Source: Opitutia bacterium (GTDB lineage: Bacteria > Verrucomicrobiota > Verrucomicrobiia > Opitutales > T3Sed10-336). Taken from it: 36,846 bases of DNA. The stretch's first letter is position 1, and every line of letters starts with the position of its first letter. Both the position numbers and the translations under genes were made by a program. The stretch spans positions 1-36,846 of the forward strand of contig PXBO01000047.1 of the NCBI GenBank assembly GCA_003566885.1. The letters run 5' to 3'. Positions 8,528 to 16,806 of this stretch are shown here, piece after piece. The notes beneath the pieces were generated by a model that was given only the letters and a program-made list of their open reading frames with translations, was not told where the DNA came from and searched no databases.

Positions 8528-9043
8528 ATGGCAAAGAAGAGCACTCGAAGCACCGCAAAATCGACCACGGAAAGCAAAAGCAAGGACGCCGCGGCCAAAA
8601 AAGCCGTTCCGGAAAAAAAGAAGGTGGCAACCGCCAAGAAGGCCGCGCGGAAGACTGTTCCTGCCAAGGCGCCTGTTCCCGCGGCAAAGGCAACCCCATC
8701 GGCTCCGGCGCGCCAAAGCGCTCCCTCCGAACCCAAGAAGGTGATCGCATCGGCTCCGGCGGCCACAGCCGCTCCAGCCCAGCCAAAAGCGGCGACTACC
8801 CTCAGCGCCAAGGTGGACATCGGCTTCGGCAACATGCTCTACATCCGCGGCGAAGGTCCCGGTCTCAATTGGAGCCGCGGTGTGCCGATGGACTGTGTGG
8901 CGGCCGACGAGTGGGTTTGGAGCACCAAGTCCGCCCGGTCCTCCTTTTCCTGCAAGGTCCTGATCAACGACGAGATCTGGTCCACCGGCGACGACTTTGT
9001 TGTTCCTCCCGGCGAACGGCTGGTGTGTTACCCGTCGTTCTGA
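8528..9043 (+). CDS. Protein with histone-H1-like Lys/Ala/Pro tail and C-terminal beta domain
   Basis: A 171-residue two-part protein. Residues 1 to about 90 are almost entirely Lys, Ala, Pro, Ser and Thr, with repeated KKA, AAKK and APA patterns like histone H1 or HC1-type tails. This part is expected to be disordered and strongly basic, and could bind nucleic acid. Residues from about 91 onward (VDIGFGNMLYIRGEGPG, then WSRGVPMDCVAADEWVWSTK, ending near VVPPGERLVCYPSF) look like a compact beta-sandwich. Its pattern of early glycine-rich strand, two tryptophans and ILINDEIW-type strand resembles carbohydrate-binding or AMPK-beta glycogen-binding-type domains; that similarity is inference. The ATG at 8528 is the only sensible start. 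It stands alone between tRNA-Ala and pyrR and is followed by a hairpin at 9057-9087. Confidence 0.8.
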   Translation: MAKKSTRSTAKSTTESKSKDAAAKKAVPEKKKVATAKKAARKTVPAKAPVPAAKATPSAPARQSAPSEPKKVIASAPAATAAPAQPKAATTLSAKVDIGFGNMLYIRGEGPGLNWSRGVPMDCVAADEWVWSTKSARSSFSCKVLINDEIWSTGDDFVVPPGERLVCYPSF

Positions 9044-9056
9044 TGTTGAGCGAAAG

Positions 9057-9087
9057 CGCCGGGCATCACCGCAATTGACGCCCGGCG
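9057..9087 (+). terminator. Hairpin after the H1-tail gene, possible terminator
   Basis: An 8-base perfect inverted repeat, CGCCGGGC (9057-9064) and GCCCGGCG (9080-9087), with a 15-base loop begins 14 bases after the stop codon at 9043. There is no T-tract after it, so intrinsic termination is only possible. Confidence 0.35.
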
Positions 9088-9252
9088 GTACGGCCTGTCC
9101 CCGCGACGAGGCGATTCCGCTTCGCCAGTGCAATCGCGTGCGGCCTCGGCCCCGTTCGGCTATATCCCGGGATGCGCCCACGGCTCCAGACTATTGGTAT
9201 TCGCCTATAGTTCGCCCATTTTTGCTTTACCTGAGTTTTCGATTTCCGCCTA

Positions 9253-9798
9253 ATGGCCAGCATGCCGCCAGCCACGACCATCGGATCCCGCGAGATCAGT
9301 GACGCTATCGAAAAAATGGCTGACGCCATCGCCCTGGCCCACCGGGAAACGAAGAAATTGGGTATCCTCGGACTGGCCGACGGCGGCATCGCTCTCAGTC
9401 GTAGGCTGGCCGATCGTGTGGCGAAAAAACTCGGCCGGGAGGTGCCCTGCGGGGTAATCGATATTTCTTTTCACCGCGATGACATTTCAACCAACCCTAT
9501 CCCCAAAGCGTCCAATCCCACCTCCATTCCCTTCGACATTGAAGAGGCGACCGTGATCCTCGCCGACGACGTGTTGTCCACCGGACGGAGCCTGCGCGCT
9601 GCCATCAACGAAATCTTCGACCAGGGGCGACCGGCTCGCCTGCAGTCCGCGACACTTTTCGACCGGGGCGGGCGTCTGCTGCCGCTGCGGGCGGACTTCG
9701 CCGGATTCGTGGAAGAGGTGCCCGCATCCAGAAAAGTCGATGTGCGCCTTTCGGGGGACGAGCCCTCCGCGGATGAAATCCGAATCGCGGAGCTTTGA
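9253..9798 (+). CDS. pyrR: PyrR: phosphoribosyltransferase-fold pyrimidine regulator / uracil phosphoribosyltransferase
   Basis: PyrR senses UMP and controls pyrimidine operons by mRNA attenuation in Firmicutes; it also has uracil phosphoribosyltransferase activity. The 181-residue protein has the PRTase fold with the PRPP-binding loop VILADDVLSTGRSLRAA (residues around 97-113) and the CGVIDISFHRDD segment typical of PyrR. The length is normal. It heads the pyrR-pyrB-pyrC-CPBP operon, with its stop at 9796-9798 only 11 bases before the pyrB ATG. The 209 bases upstream hold short hairpins, for example GGCGA/TCGCC near 9112-9128, but no recognised PyrR attenuator was identified, so the regulatory mode here is open. 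The start is the ATG at 9253; a second ATG at 9262 would shorten it by three residues. Confidence 0.93.
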   Translation: MASMPPATTIGSREISDAIEKMADAIALAHRETKKLGILGLADGGIALSRRLADRVAKKLGREVPCGVIDISFHRDDISTNPIPKASNPTSIPFDIEEATVILADDVLSTGRSLRAAINEIFDQGRPARLQSATLFDRGGRLLPLRADFAGFVEEVPASRKVDVRLSGDEPSADEIRIAEL

Positions 9799-9809
9799 AA
9801 ACACAGCGC

Positions 9810-10760
9810 ATGACCTGGACGAAAACACATCTTGTCGGCATCGAGGATCTGACGAAGGAGGAACTGGAAACCATTTTCCGCGTGACCGCCGCCTTCAAGG
9901 GCATCCTCGGCCGCTCGGTCAAGAAGGTTCCCGCCCTGCGCGGGAAAACCGTCGTCAATTTATTCCTCGAGCCGAGCACCCGCACGCGGGTGGCCTTTGA
10001 GGTCGCCGCCAAACGGCTGAGCGCCGACGTGGTCACCATCACCGGATCCGCCAGCAGCGTGATCAAAGGCGAAACCCTGCGGGACACCGCGCTCAACATC
10101 CAGGCGCTCAACGCCGACATTCTGGTAATCCGTCACACCGCAGCCGGCTCGCCGGCCTACCTTTCGCGCCTGACCCGCATTCCGGTCATCAACGCCGGGG
10201 ACGGCGCCCATGAGCACCCCACCCAGGCCCTCCTCGACTGTTTCACCATGCGGGAACACCTGGGGGATTTGAAAGGCAAAAAGGTCACCATTCTGGGAGA
10301 CATTCTCTTCAGCCGCGTGGCCCGCTCAAACATCTGGGCGCTGACCAAGATGGGTGCCGATGTCACCGTGGCCGGCCCGTCCACGCTCGTCCCGGAAACC
10401 TTCGCCCGCTTTGGGGTCACCGTCTCGCACGACCTTCGTTCCGCCCTGGCCGATGCCGACGTTGTCATGTTGCTTCGGATACAGCACGAACGACAGTCGA
10501 GCACGCACTTTCCATCGCTCGGAGAATATACCAGCATGTTCGGGTTGAATAAAACTCGAGCCTCCTGGTTGAAACCGGAGGCGATCATCATGCACCCCGG
10601 CCCCATCAATCGCGGAGTGGAAATCGATTCCGAACTCGCCGACTCCGGACGTTCGGTGATCCTGCAGCAGGTCACCAACGGAATCGCGGCGCGAATGGCG
10701 GTCTTATATCTTTGCTCCGGCGGCTCGCCGGAAGTGCTCGGAGAAAACGAAGATGGATAA
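9810..10760 (+). CDS. pyrB: Aspartate carbamoyltransferase catalytic subunit
   Basis: Condenses carbamoyl phosphate and aspartate to carbamoyl aspartate in de novo pyrimidine synthesis. The 316-residue protein carries the carbamoyl-phosphate-binding motif EPSTRTR at residues 54-60, the HPTQALLD motif starting at His136, and the aspartate-domain segment RIQHERQ. The C-terminal MHPGPINRGVEI is also characteristic. I chose the ATG at 9810; a TTG at 9795 overlapping the pyrR stop would add five residues. Its last 8 bases overlap pyrC, so the two are probably translationally coupled. No pyrI regulatory subunit is present, consistent with the PyrR-associated class of trimeric enzymes. Confidence 0.97.
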   Translation: MTWTKTHLVGIEDLTKEELETIFRVTAAFKGILGRSVKKVPALRGKTVVNLFLEPSTRTRVAFEVAAKRLSADVVTITGSASSVIKGETLRDTALNIQALNADILVIRHTAAGSPAYLSRLTRIPVINAGDGAHEHPTQALLDCFTMREHLGDLKGKKVTILGDILFSRVARSNIWALTKMGADVTVAGPSTLVPETFARFGVTVSHDLRSALADADVVMLLRIQHERQSSTHFPSLGEYTSMFGLNKTRASWLKPEAIIMHPGPINRGVEIDSELADSGRSVILQQVTNGIAARMAVLYLCSGGSPEVLGENEDG

Positions 10761-12057
10761 ACGGGCGATCTGGATCAGAAACGGGCGGGTAATCGATCCG
10801 GCTTCCGGCCGGGACCAAGTCGGCGATGTGTTTGTCGCCGGCGGAACCATCCGGGACCGTTTGACACCGGCGCAAAAGAAGGACGTGCACGAAATCGATG
10901 CCTCGGGGCTGGTGGTATGCCCGGGGCTGGTCGATATCCACGTACACCTGCGCGAGCCGGGTCAGACCCACAAGGAAACCATCGGCACAGGGAGCCGGGC
11001 GGCGGCAGCCGGTGGCTTCACCACCATCGTCTGCATGCCCAACACCGCCCCGCCCGCCGACAATGCGGGGACGATTCAGTACATTTTGGACACAATTCGG
11101 CGCGACGCGGTGGTGAACGTCTTTCCCACCGGCTGCATCACCGAAAAAATGGAAGGTCAAAACCTCGCTCCCATCGGCTCCCTGAAGCGCGCGGGCGTGG
11201 TGGCGATCACCGATGACGGTCTTTGTGTGCAGGACAATGAAATCATGCGCCGGGCGGTGGAGTACGCCGACATGTTCGGGCTGCTGGTGATGGACCATTG
11301 TCAGGACGCCGCCCTCACCCGCAACGCGGTGATGAACGAAGGCTACTGGTCGCTGCACCTGGGATTGAAGGGCTGGCCCGGAGCGGCGGAGGACGTCATC
11401 GTCTCGCGCAACGTCATCCTTTCGACCCTGACCGGCGCCCGGATCCATTGCCAGCACATCAGCTCGGCGAACGCGGTGGACATCATTCGTCGGGCCAAGC
11501 AGCGCGGCGTCTCCATCACCGCGGAAGCCTGTCCCCCCCACCTGGCACTCACCGACGCCGAGCTGAAAACCTACGACACCCATTTCAAGATGAACCCTCC
11601 GCTGCGGACGGAGGAGGACCGCAGGGCGTTGATCGAAGGCATCAAGGACGGCACCCTGGATTGCGTGGCCACCGACCACGCCCCGCACACCGATTACGAA
11701 AAAGACCAGGAGTTCGACTACGCGCCGTTTGGCATCATCGGCCTGGAAACCGCGCTGGCCGTCACCCTGGAGGCCCTGTACCACAGCGGCGAACTTCCCC
11801 TGACGGACACTCTCGACCTGCTGACCCGCAAACCGGCGAACATCGTCCGGCTGGAGAAAGGCACATTGGCCAAAGGGGCCGACGCGGACATCACCGTTTT
11901 CAACCCCGACGAAACCTGGGAGGTCGACCCGACCCGCTTCTTCAGCAAATCCGCCAATTCGCCGTGGAACTACCGTTCGCTAAAGGGACGGGTGAGGACC
12001 ACGATCGTCGGAGGAAGGATTGTCTACCACAACGGGGAAATTCCTGACGATGGCTGA
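10753..12057 (+). CDS. pyrC: Dihydroorotase
   Basis: Zinc metallo-hydrolase that cyclises carbamoyl aspartate to dihydroorotate, the step after PyrB. The 434-residue protein is a type I (long) dihydroorotase: metal-binding DIHVHLREPGQT with His63 and His65, substrate segment FTTIVCMPNTAPP, and ATDHAPHT with the catalytic Asp308. The C-terminal part has the amidohydrolase beta-strand closure including VGGRIVYHNGE. Because the active-site motifs are intact it should be catalytic rather than a PyrC' pseudo-enzyme. It begins inside the end of pyrB and its end overlaps the CPBP protease gene by 8 bases. Confidence 0.97.
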   Translation: MDKRAIWIRNGRVIDPASGRDQVGDVFVAGGTIRDRLTPAQKKDVHEIDASGLVVCPGLVDIHVHLREPGQTHKETIGTGSRAAAAGGFTTIVCMPNTAPPADNAGTIQYILDTIRRDAVVNVFPTGCITEKMEGQNLAPIGSLKRAGVVAITDDGLCVQDNEIMRRAVEYADMFGLLVMDHCQDAALTRNAVMNEGYWSLHLGLKGWPGAAEDVIVSRNVILSTLTGARIHCQHISSANAVDIIRRAKQRGVSITAEACPPHLALTDAELKTYDTHFKMNPPLRTEEDRRALIEGIKDGTLDCVATDHAPHTDYEKDQEFDYAPFGIIGLETALAVTLEALYHSGELPLTDTLDLLTRKPANIVRLEKGTLAKGADADITVFNPDETWEVDPTRFFSKSANSPWNYRSLKGRVRTTIVGGRIVYHNGEIPDDG

Positions 12058-12883
12058 CGACCCGCCGCTCATCGTCGGCATTTACGCCACTTTCCTGCTC
12101 CTCGGAGGTCTTCTTGCGTTGCTGCATTGCATGCACCGCCGGCTTTTTCTGCTTCCGGAAACCCGAGTGCCGGTCTGGAAAATATCCCCTGCCGATTTCG
12201 GCGCCTTCGTCGGAGCCCTGATCCTGGTCTTCGTTCTGGTGCAATTGATTCTGGCGGCCATGTTGCCGGAAACGGCCGAACAGGAGGGGCTGCCGCCGCA
12301 CCAAATGCTGGTGGCCGGCGCTCTTAGCCAACTCACCTTTCTGGCGGTCTGGGCGTTTTTCCGGCTGAATTACCCGGAGCGCTTCCGCGGACCGCTCAGC
12401 TCATATCGTCTGACCTGGGGTCGCGCCGCCCTTTTCGGGGTGTATGCGTTCTTCGCCTTCATCCCGGTGTTCATGGCCATCAACATCACTTGGACGGTGG
12501 CGCTGGAACTGGTCCTGCCCGAAGCCCTTCGGCCGCAGGAAATGGTCGCCGTGCTGCTGGAAAGTCAATCGGCAGCCTTGTTGGCCGGACTTTTCGTCCT
12601 GCTGGTCATCCTGGCTCCGATCGCGGAAGAGCTTATTTTTCGGGGCTGCCTCTACCGCTTTCTCAAAGGCAACATGCCGGTAATGGGCGCCGTGCTGCTT
12701 TCCTCGCTCCTGTTCGGCGCGATTCACCTTCATCTGGCGGGGCTCCCGGTCCTGGTCGCGTTTGGCGCCGTCCTCTGCCTGGTTTACGAGCGTACCGGCA
12801 GCCTCAAAGCCCCCATTCTGCTGCACGCCTTTTTCAATCTGAACACCTTTGTGATTACGGTCATTCAATCGACCTTCGCGTAG
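12050..12883 (+). CDS. CPBP-family intramembrane metalloprotease (CAAX/ABI type)
   Basis: A 277-residue polytopic membrane protein of the CPBP (CAAX proteases and bacteriocin-processing) family. About seven hydrophobic segments are visible. The family motifs are EELIFRG with Glu193, Glu194 and Arg198, LFGAIHLHLAG with His226 and His228, and a final HAFFNLN segment providing another His and Asn. These residues form the intramembrane active site in characterised members such as Rce1. The chosen ATG at 12050 overlaps the pyrC stop by 8 bases, arguing for co-translation with the pyrimidine operon, although no functional link is obvious. The substrate is unknown. Confidence 0.88.
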   Translation: MADDPPLIVGIYATFLLLGGLLALLHCMHRRLFLLPETRVPVWKISPADFGAFVGALILVFVLVQLILAAMLPETAEQEGLPPHQMLVAGALSQLTFLAVWAFFRLNYPERFRGPLSSYRLTWGRAALFGVYAFFAFIPVFMAINITWTVALELVLPEALRPQEMVAVLLESQSAALLAGLFVLLVILAPIAEELIFRGCLYRFLKGNMPVMGAVLLSSLLFGAIHLHLAGLPVLVAFGAVLCLVYERTGSLKAPILLHAFFNLNTFVITVIQSTFA

Positions 12884-12994
12884 CGTGCCGCCCGCGAGCG
12901 ATCAGGTATGAAGAAAATCCTCATTGAACGGCGGTCCGATCGCGCAATGATGTGGGTTTGATCGCCCGGACGAACCTGGCGCGGCCGCTGGCTC

Positions 12995-14005
12995 ATGACA
13001 TTTACGGAACTGGCATTTTCCACCGACGGACGAATCGATCGGGCCACCTTCTGGAAAACTCTGGTGGTCCTGGTTCTAATCGGCTGGATCGGCTACCTGC
13101 TTGCTTTTCAAGCCGGCGGCTGGGCGCAACCGATAGGATTTCTGGTACTCGCCGCTTTGATTTGGCCGATCGTGACCGTCTGCGCCAAACGCTGGCACGA
13201 TCTCGACCGCTCCGCCTGGTGGGTATTGCTTTTGCTGGCGCCCGGAATCGGACTGCTGATCACCCTGGCGATCCTCGGCTTCCGGACGGGTGAAAACGGT
13301 CCCAATGATTTCGGCTACCCGATGGCCGCCGAGGATCGACATCCCGGGCGGAGGCCGGGCGGGACCGCATGGAGACCCGAAACCCGCCTCCTTTCCGAAG
13401 GGGAAGCGGACCTGATGGCCATGCTGGCCAAACTGGCCAAATGCGACGGCCCGATCACCCCGGCCGAAATCGGCACCGTAAATCGTTTCCTGCACGAGGA
13501 TCTCGACCTGGAAAACGAAGCGCGCCATGAAGCCATCCGCACCTTCCGCCTGGCCAGGGATTCCCACGCGACTTTCGAGATTCACCTCCGTCGCTATCAA
13601 AGGCGACACGCCGACGATCCCCACATCCTGGCCAAGGCGGTGGATCTGCTTTCCCTGCTCGCCGTATCCGACGGCAGGCTGACGCGGCGCGAGGCGCTTT
13701 TTCTCGATCTGGCGGTGGCGGTTTTCGGGGTCAGCAGCGCCAGGTATTTCGAGTGCAAGTACGGCGAATCCGGGCCGCGCGTCGACGCCACCACCGTCCC
13801 GGAGGAAAAGGAATTCGCCCGCATCCTCGGACTGAGCGGCCGGGTCTCGCGCGGGGAGATCCGCAAAGCCTACCGGGGCCTGGTCGGTCAATATCATCCG
13901 GACAAAGTTTCCCACCTCGGGCCCCGGTTGAAAGAGGTCGCCGACCAGGAGATCAAAAAGATCAACCAGGCCTACGAGTATTTCCGGAAGAAATACGATC
14001 TTTAG
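12995..14005 (+). CDS. DUF805 - TerB-like - DnaJ fusion protein
   Basis: A 336-residue protein made of three recognisable parts. Residues 1 to about 110 match the DUF805 membrane module: MTFTELAFSTDGRIDRATFW, three hydrophobic helices, the CAKRWHDLDRS motif and GENGPNDFG. Residues about 130-255 are an all-helical TerB/DjlA-like region (LLSEGEADLMAMLAKLAKCDG, and LLSLLAVSDGRLTRREALFL). Residues about 268-336 are a J domain with intact HPD (301-303) and a KKINQAYEYFRKKYDL end. The layout resembles DjlA (membrane anchor, TerB, J domain), with DUF805 as the anchor, so it may recruit a DnaK to the inner membrane; this is inference. No dnaK is nearby. It is convergent with the hsp20 pair across a shared terminator. 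Confidence 0.88.
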   Translation: MTFTELAFSTDGRIDRATFWKTLVVLVLIGWIGYLLAFQAGGWAQPIGFLVLAALIWPIVTVCAKRWHDLDRSAWWVLLLLAPGIGLLITLAILGFRTGENGPNDFGYPMAAEDRHPGRRPGGTAWRPETRLLSEGEADLMAMLAKLAKCDGPITPAEIGTVNRFLHEDLDLENEARHEAIRTFRLARDSHATFEIHLRRYQRRHADDPHILAKAVDLLSLLAVSDGRLTRREALFLDLAVAVFGVSSARYFECKYGESGPRVDATTVPEEKEFARILGLSGRVSRGEIRKAYRGLVGQYHPDKVSHLGPRLKEVADQEIKKINQAYEYFRKKYDL

Positions 14006-14016
14006 TCCAAAAAAAG

Positions 14017-14042
14017 AAACCCGGCGCCGAAGCGCCGGGTTT
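14017..14042. terminator. Bidirectional rho-independent terminator between the DnaJ-fusion and hsp20 genes
   Basis: A perfect 11-base-pair stem (AAACCCGGCGC / GCGCCGGGTTT) with a CGAA tetraloop. On the minus strand it is followed by TTTCTTTTTTT-like sequence from 14016 down to 14009, a good U-tract for the hsp20 operon. On the plus strand the tract is short (GGGTTTC), so it terminates the DnaJ-fusion gene less strongly. Confidence 0.88.
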
Positions 14043-14061
14043 CAGGCATCACGCTTATTCG

Positions 14062-14466
14062 TTATTCGATCTTGATCTTGCGGCGCTGAGCCTGTTTGGC
14101 CTTCGGGAGGGTCAGGCGCAGCACGCCGTCCTTCAACTGGGCATGGACCTTTTCGGTTTCCAGTCCTTCCGGCAGACTGAGGTGCAGCCGGTAGTCCAGG
14201 TCCGCGGTTTCGGACCAAACGGGAGTCCAGTCGTCGGGTTTTTTCCAGGAACGCGCGGCGGTCAGCACCAGTTCCCGCCCCTCCACCGAGAGATTCAGGT
14301 CATCCCGGCGCACTCCGGGGAGGAAAATTTCCACCCCGAACGCGTCGTCTGATTCCTTAATCTCATAATCGGGAGCGATCACCAGACGCTCGGTCACGCC
14401 GCGATTCACGGGACGGGCTCCCAACTCTTCGTCTGGACGCGGTATCAGCTTTTTTCCAAAGGCCAT
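14062..14466 (-). CDS. Small heat shock protein, Hsp20/alpha-crystallin family (second in pair)
   Basis: ATP-independent holdase chaperone that binds unfolding proteins in large oligomers. The 134-residue protein is mostly the alpha-crystallin domain, with the family-typical AQLKDGVLRLTLPK motif (A-x-x-x-G-V-L) and an FLPGVRRDDLNLSVEGREL strand pair. The C-terminal tail is short and basic (KAKQAQRRKIKIE), with an I-x-I motif that in this family contacts neighbouring subunits. An AAGGAGG ribosome binding site precedes the ATG at 14466. It lies 35 bases downstream of a second, divergent hsp20 on the same strand, forming a two-gene operon. Confidence 0.94.
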   Translation of the reverse strand: MAFGKKLIPRPDEELGARPVNRGVTERLVIAPDYEIKESDDAFGVEIFLPGVRRDDLNLSVEGRELVLTAARSWKKPDDWTPVWSETADLDYRLHLSLPEGLETEKVHAQLKDGVLRLTLPKAKQAQRRKIKIE

Positions 14467-14501
14467 AACGTATCCCTCCTTTCGAACTTGGATTTTTCGT
14501 C

Positions 14502-14981
14502 TTATTTGCCTTCTTCAATCATCACCCGCCGGGCTCGAGCTTCCTCTCGCTTGGGCAGAGTGACCGTCAGGACACCGTCCTCGTACGCGGCCTTCACATG
14601 GTCTTCCGCAATCGCTTCCGGAAGACGCACGCTGCGGCGCACTTCGAAGGAACGCTCTTCCTTGCCGTCATCACCAAAACCCCGGCGAGATCCGGAGACC
14701 GTGAGGATGCCACGTTCCATTTCCACATTGATGGCCTCCTTTTCCATGCCCGGAAGATCCATCCGCACATAGAAGTTTTCACCGTCCTCGTACAGGTCGG
14801 TGGCCGGACGCCCCGACAGCAACCGATCCCCCCGATAGCCGAAGAAATCGTCGTCGAAAGCGGAATTAAACAAACGGTCGAAATTCCGGGCCCAGTCGCT
14901 CAACTGCGGCCAGCCGCTTTGAAAAATCGGGTCGCGGTGCGAAAACAAGGCTCCGGGAAGATTGCGCTCAATCAGTCTCAT
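14502..14981 (-). CDS. Small heat shock protein, Hsp20/alpha-crystallin family (first in pair)
   Basis: Second paralogue of the pair, 159 residues, with a longer N-terminal arm rich in Trp, Phe and Asp ([20 protein letters not shown]) of the kind that drives oligomerisation. The alpha-crystallin domain includes [20 protein letters not shown] and [14 protein letters not shown]. The start is fixed by a perfect AAAGGAGG Shine-Dalgarno about ten bases before the ATG at 14981; reading further upstream to 15050 would enter the promoter region. The N-terminal arm and tail differ from the downstream paralogue, so the two could form mixed oligomers, as in other bacteria with tandem hsp20 genes. Confidence 0.94.
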   Translation of the reverse strand: MRLIERNLPGALFSHRDPIFQSGWPQLSDWARNFDRLFNSAFDDDFFGYRGDRLLSGRPATDLYEDGENFYVRMDLPGMEKEAINVEMERGILTVSGSRRGFGDDGKEERSFEVRRSVRLPEAIAEDHVKAAYEDGVLTVTLPKREEARARRVMIEEGK

Positions 14982-15005
14982 AAACAAACACCTCCTTTCG
15001 AATGA

Positions 15006-15044
15006 GTTTATATCGTCTGATTCGGACTTACCGCCAATCGGTAA
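15006..15044 (-). promoter_or_regulatory. Candidate promoter and operator of the hsp20 operon
   Basis: On the minus strand TTGGCG is followed after 17 bases by GATATA, overlapping TATAAA, a plausible sigma-70-like pair upstream of the strong ribosome binding site. Overlapping the -35 is an inverted repeat, TTACCG (15028-15033) / CGGTAA (15039-15044), with a 5-base spacer. This is not the CIRCE element, so a different heat-shock regulator would be needed. Confidence 0.4.
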
Positions 15045-15194
15045 ACCCACCTTATTAAAAGCTTATGGCATGCCAGAGTACTATTTTCACAGGTTTCTGG
15101 AATTCAGTATCTTGCGAAACCTGCCCAGGCGTAAACTGGAGCCGTTTGACACACCAAAGCCGATACGCAGCGTCAAGATGACTCAGGGACGCCC

Positions 15195-15236
15195 GGATCG
15201 GTCGGATCAGTCGGATCGGACCGATCCGACCGATCA
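15195..15236. repeat. GATCGG-type palindromic repeat (copy 1)
   Basis: A run built from GGATCGG and CCGATCC units with strong self-complementarity. GATCGGTCGGATC (15196-15208) pairs with GATCCGACCGATC (15223-15235), 13 perfect base pairs. An inner palindrome, TCGGATCGG-A-CCGATCCGA, spans 15211-15229. It shares the 15-mer GATCAGTCGGATCGG (15205-15219) with copy 2 at 36210-36224. It sits in the leader of the glycyl-tRNA synthetase gene. Confidence 0.75.
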
Positions 15237-15294
15237 TCCATTCCCTGCTGCGAGCTTGACGCCCGGCGTCGATTCGGGATTGGATGGCCCGCTT

Positions 15295-16806
15295 ATGGCA
15301 AGCCAGTCCGCATCCGCTTCGTCTCCCACCATGGAATCCATCGTGGCTCTGTGCCGCCGGCGAGGTTTCATTTTCCAATCGTCGGAAATCTACGGGGGGG
15401 CGAACGGTTTTTTTGATTACGGACCGCTGGGTGCGGAGCTGCGGCGCAACATCAAAGAAGCCTGGTGGAAGGACTTCGTGCAACGGCGCGACGACATCGT
15501 CGGCCTCGATTCCTCCATCATTCACCATCCGAAAACCTGGGAGGCCTCCGGCCACGTGGACAACTTCACCGACCCCCTGGTGGACTGCAAGGTCTCCAAA
15601 CAGCGCTTTCGGGCGGACCAGTTGTTCTTTGCGCCGGTGGTGGTGAACGGGGAAACCATCGGGTACGTCTCCGGCCTGGAGAGCGACCGCACCGAAAGCG
15701 AGTTGCAGGCGGCGGCGGAGAAACTCAAACGCAAGAAGGCCGTGCAGGGCGAACTGGAACCGCTGCGGGTTCGGGACTTTACCGCGGCGACTCCCGACGA
15801 GATTCCGCTGGTGCCGTCACCCGCCACCGGCGAGCCCGGGAGCCTGACGCCTCCGCGCTCGTTCAACATGATGTTCGAAACCCACATCGGGGCGTTGCGC
15901 GACGCCTCTTCCGTGGCCTACCTGCGACCGGAGACCGCCCAGGGAATTTTCATCAATTTCCGCAACGTGGTGGATTCCGGCCGGGTCAAAATCCCCTTCG
16001 GCATCGCCCAGATCGGCAAAGCGTTCCGCAACGAAATCAACCCGCGAAACTTCATCTTCCGGTCGCGGGAGTTCGAGCAGATGGAAATCGAGTATTTCAT
16101 CGCTCCGGACGACGACTGGCAGGCCCGCCACCGCGAGTGGATCGACTCCGGCGTCGAATGGCTGGAGTCCATCGGTATCCCCCGGCAGGCCATCAGCGAA
16201 TACGAACACCCCAGGGAAAAATTATCCCACTATTCCAAGGGGACGGTGGACCTCATGTTCGCGTTTCCCTTCGGCGTGCAGGAACTCTGGGGCTTCGCCG
16301 CCAGGGGAGACTACGACCTGACCCAGCACCAGAAGTTCAGCGGCAAACCAATGGAGATCTTCGACGAGGCCTCGAAGAGCAAATTCATCCCTCACGTCAT
16401 CGAACCCAGTGTCGGAGTCGACCGTATTCTCCTCGCCGCCCTCTGCTCCGCCTACGCCGAGGAGGAAGTCGAAGGCGAGAAGCGCACCGTGCTGCGGCTC
16501 AGTCCCCGCATCGCCCCGGTCAAGGTCGCGGTGTTTCCCTTGGTGAAGAACAAGCCTGAACTGGTGGCTGCCGCGGATACCCTTTACCGGACTTTGCAGA
16601 GGAAGTACGCCGCATTCTGGGATACCTCCGGCGCCATCGGAAGGCGCTACCGCCGTATGGATGAAATTGGGACGCCATTCTGCGTGACCGTCGATTTCCA
16701 GACTCTGGAAGACGGGACCTTTACCCTGCGCGAGCGGGACAGCATGGAGCAGAAACGCATTCGAGATGAGGAGCTTTTCCGGCTTTTGGAGGAAGCGGTA
16801 GATTGA
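15295..16806 (+). CDS. glyQS: Glycine--tRNA ligase (single-chain, eukaryote/archaea-like type)
   Basis: Charges tRNA-Gly with glycine. This 503-residue enzyme is the alpha2-type synthetase, not the bacterial alpha2-beta2 GlyQ/GlyS pair. It starts with [20 protein letters not shown], the conserved opening, after a short extension from ATG 15295. Class II motifs are visible: motif 2 [20 protein letters not shown] with the catalytic Arg, [14 protein letters not shown] for glycine/ATP binding, and motif 3 [16 protein letters not shown]. The C-terminal anticodon-binding domain begins near [13 protein letters not shown]. The reading frame is open back to 14962, but that stretch overlaps the hsp20 promoter and a palindromic repeat, so it is not coding. 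The first ATG after the repeat is chosen. Confidence 0.96.
   Translation: MASQSASASSPTMESIVALCRRRGFIFQSSEIYGGANGFFDYGPLGAELRRNIKEAWWKDFVQRRDDIVGLDSSIIHHPKTWEASGHVDNFTDPLVDCKVSKQRFRADQLFFAPVVVNGETIGYVSGLESDRTESELQAAAEKLKRKKAVQGELEPLRVRDFTAATPDEIPLVPSPATGEPGSLTPPRSFNMMFETHIGALRDASSVAYLRPETAQGIFINFRNVVDSGRVKIPFGIAQIGKAFRNEINPRNFIFRSREFEQMEIEYFIAPDDDWQARHREWIDSGVEWLESIGIPRQAISEYEHPREKLSHYSKGTVDLMFAFPFGVQELWGFAARGDYDLTQHQKFSGKPMEIFDEASKSKFIPHVIEPSVGVDRILLAALCSAYAEEEVEGEKRTVLRLSPRIAPVKVAVFPLVKNKPELVAAADTLYRTLQRKYAAFWDTSGAIGRRYRRMDEIGTPFCVTVDFQTLEDGTFTLRERDSMEQKRIRDEELFRLLEEAVD

Noticed and set aside
12908-12961. A 17-codon frame (MKKILIERRSDRAMMWV) between the CPBP and DUF805 genes.
   Set aside because: Too short to support, no ribosome binding site or conservation visible.
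15195-15236. The GATCGG repeat as a CRISPR array.
   Set aside because: Units are 6-13 bases, palindromic and without spacers of constant length; no cas genes are present.
14962-15294. An upstream extension of the glycyl-tRNA synthetase gene in the same frame.
   Set aside because: It overlaps the hsp20 start, its promoter and a palindromic repeat, and the added residues are unrelated to the enzyme family.
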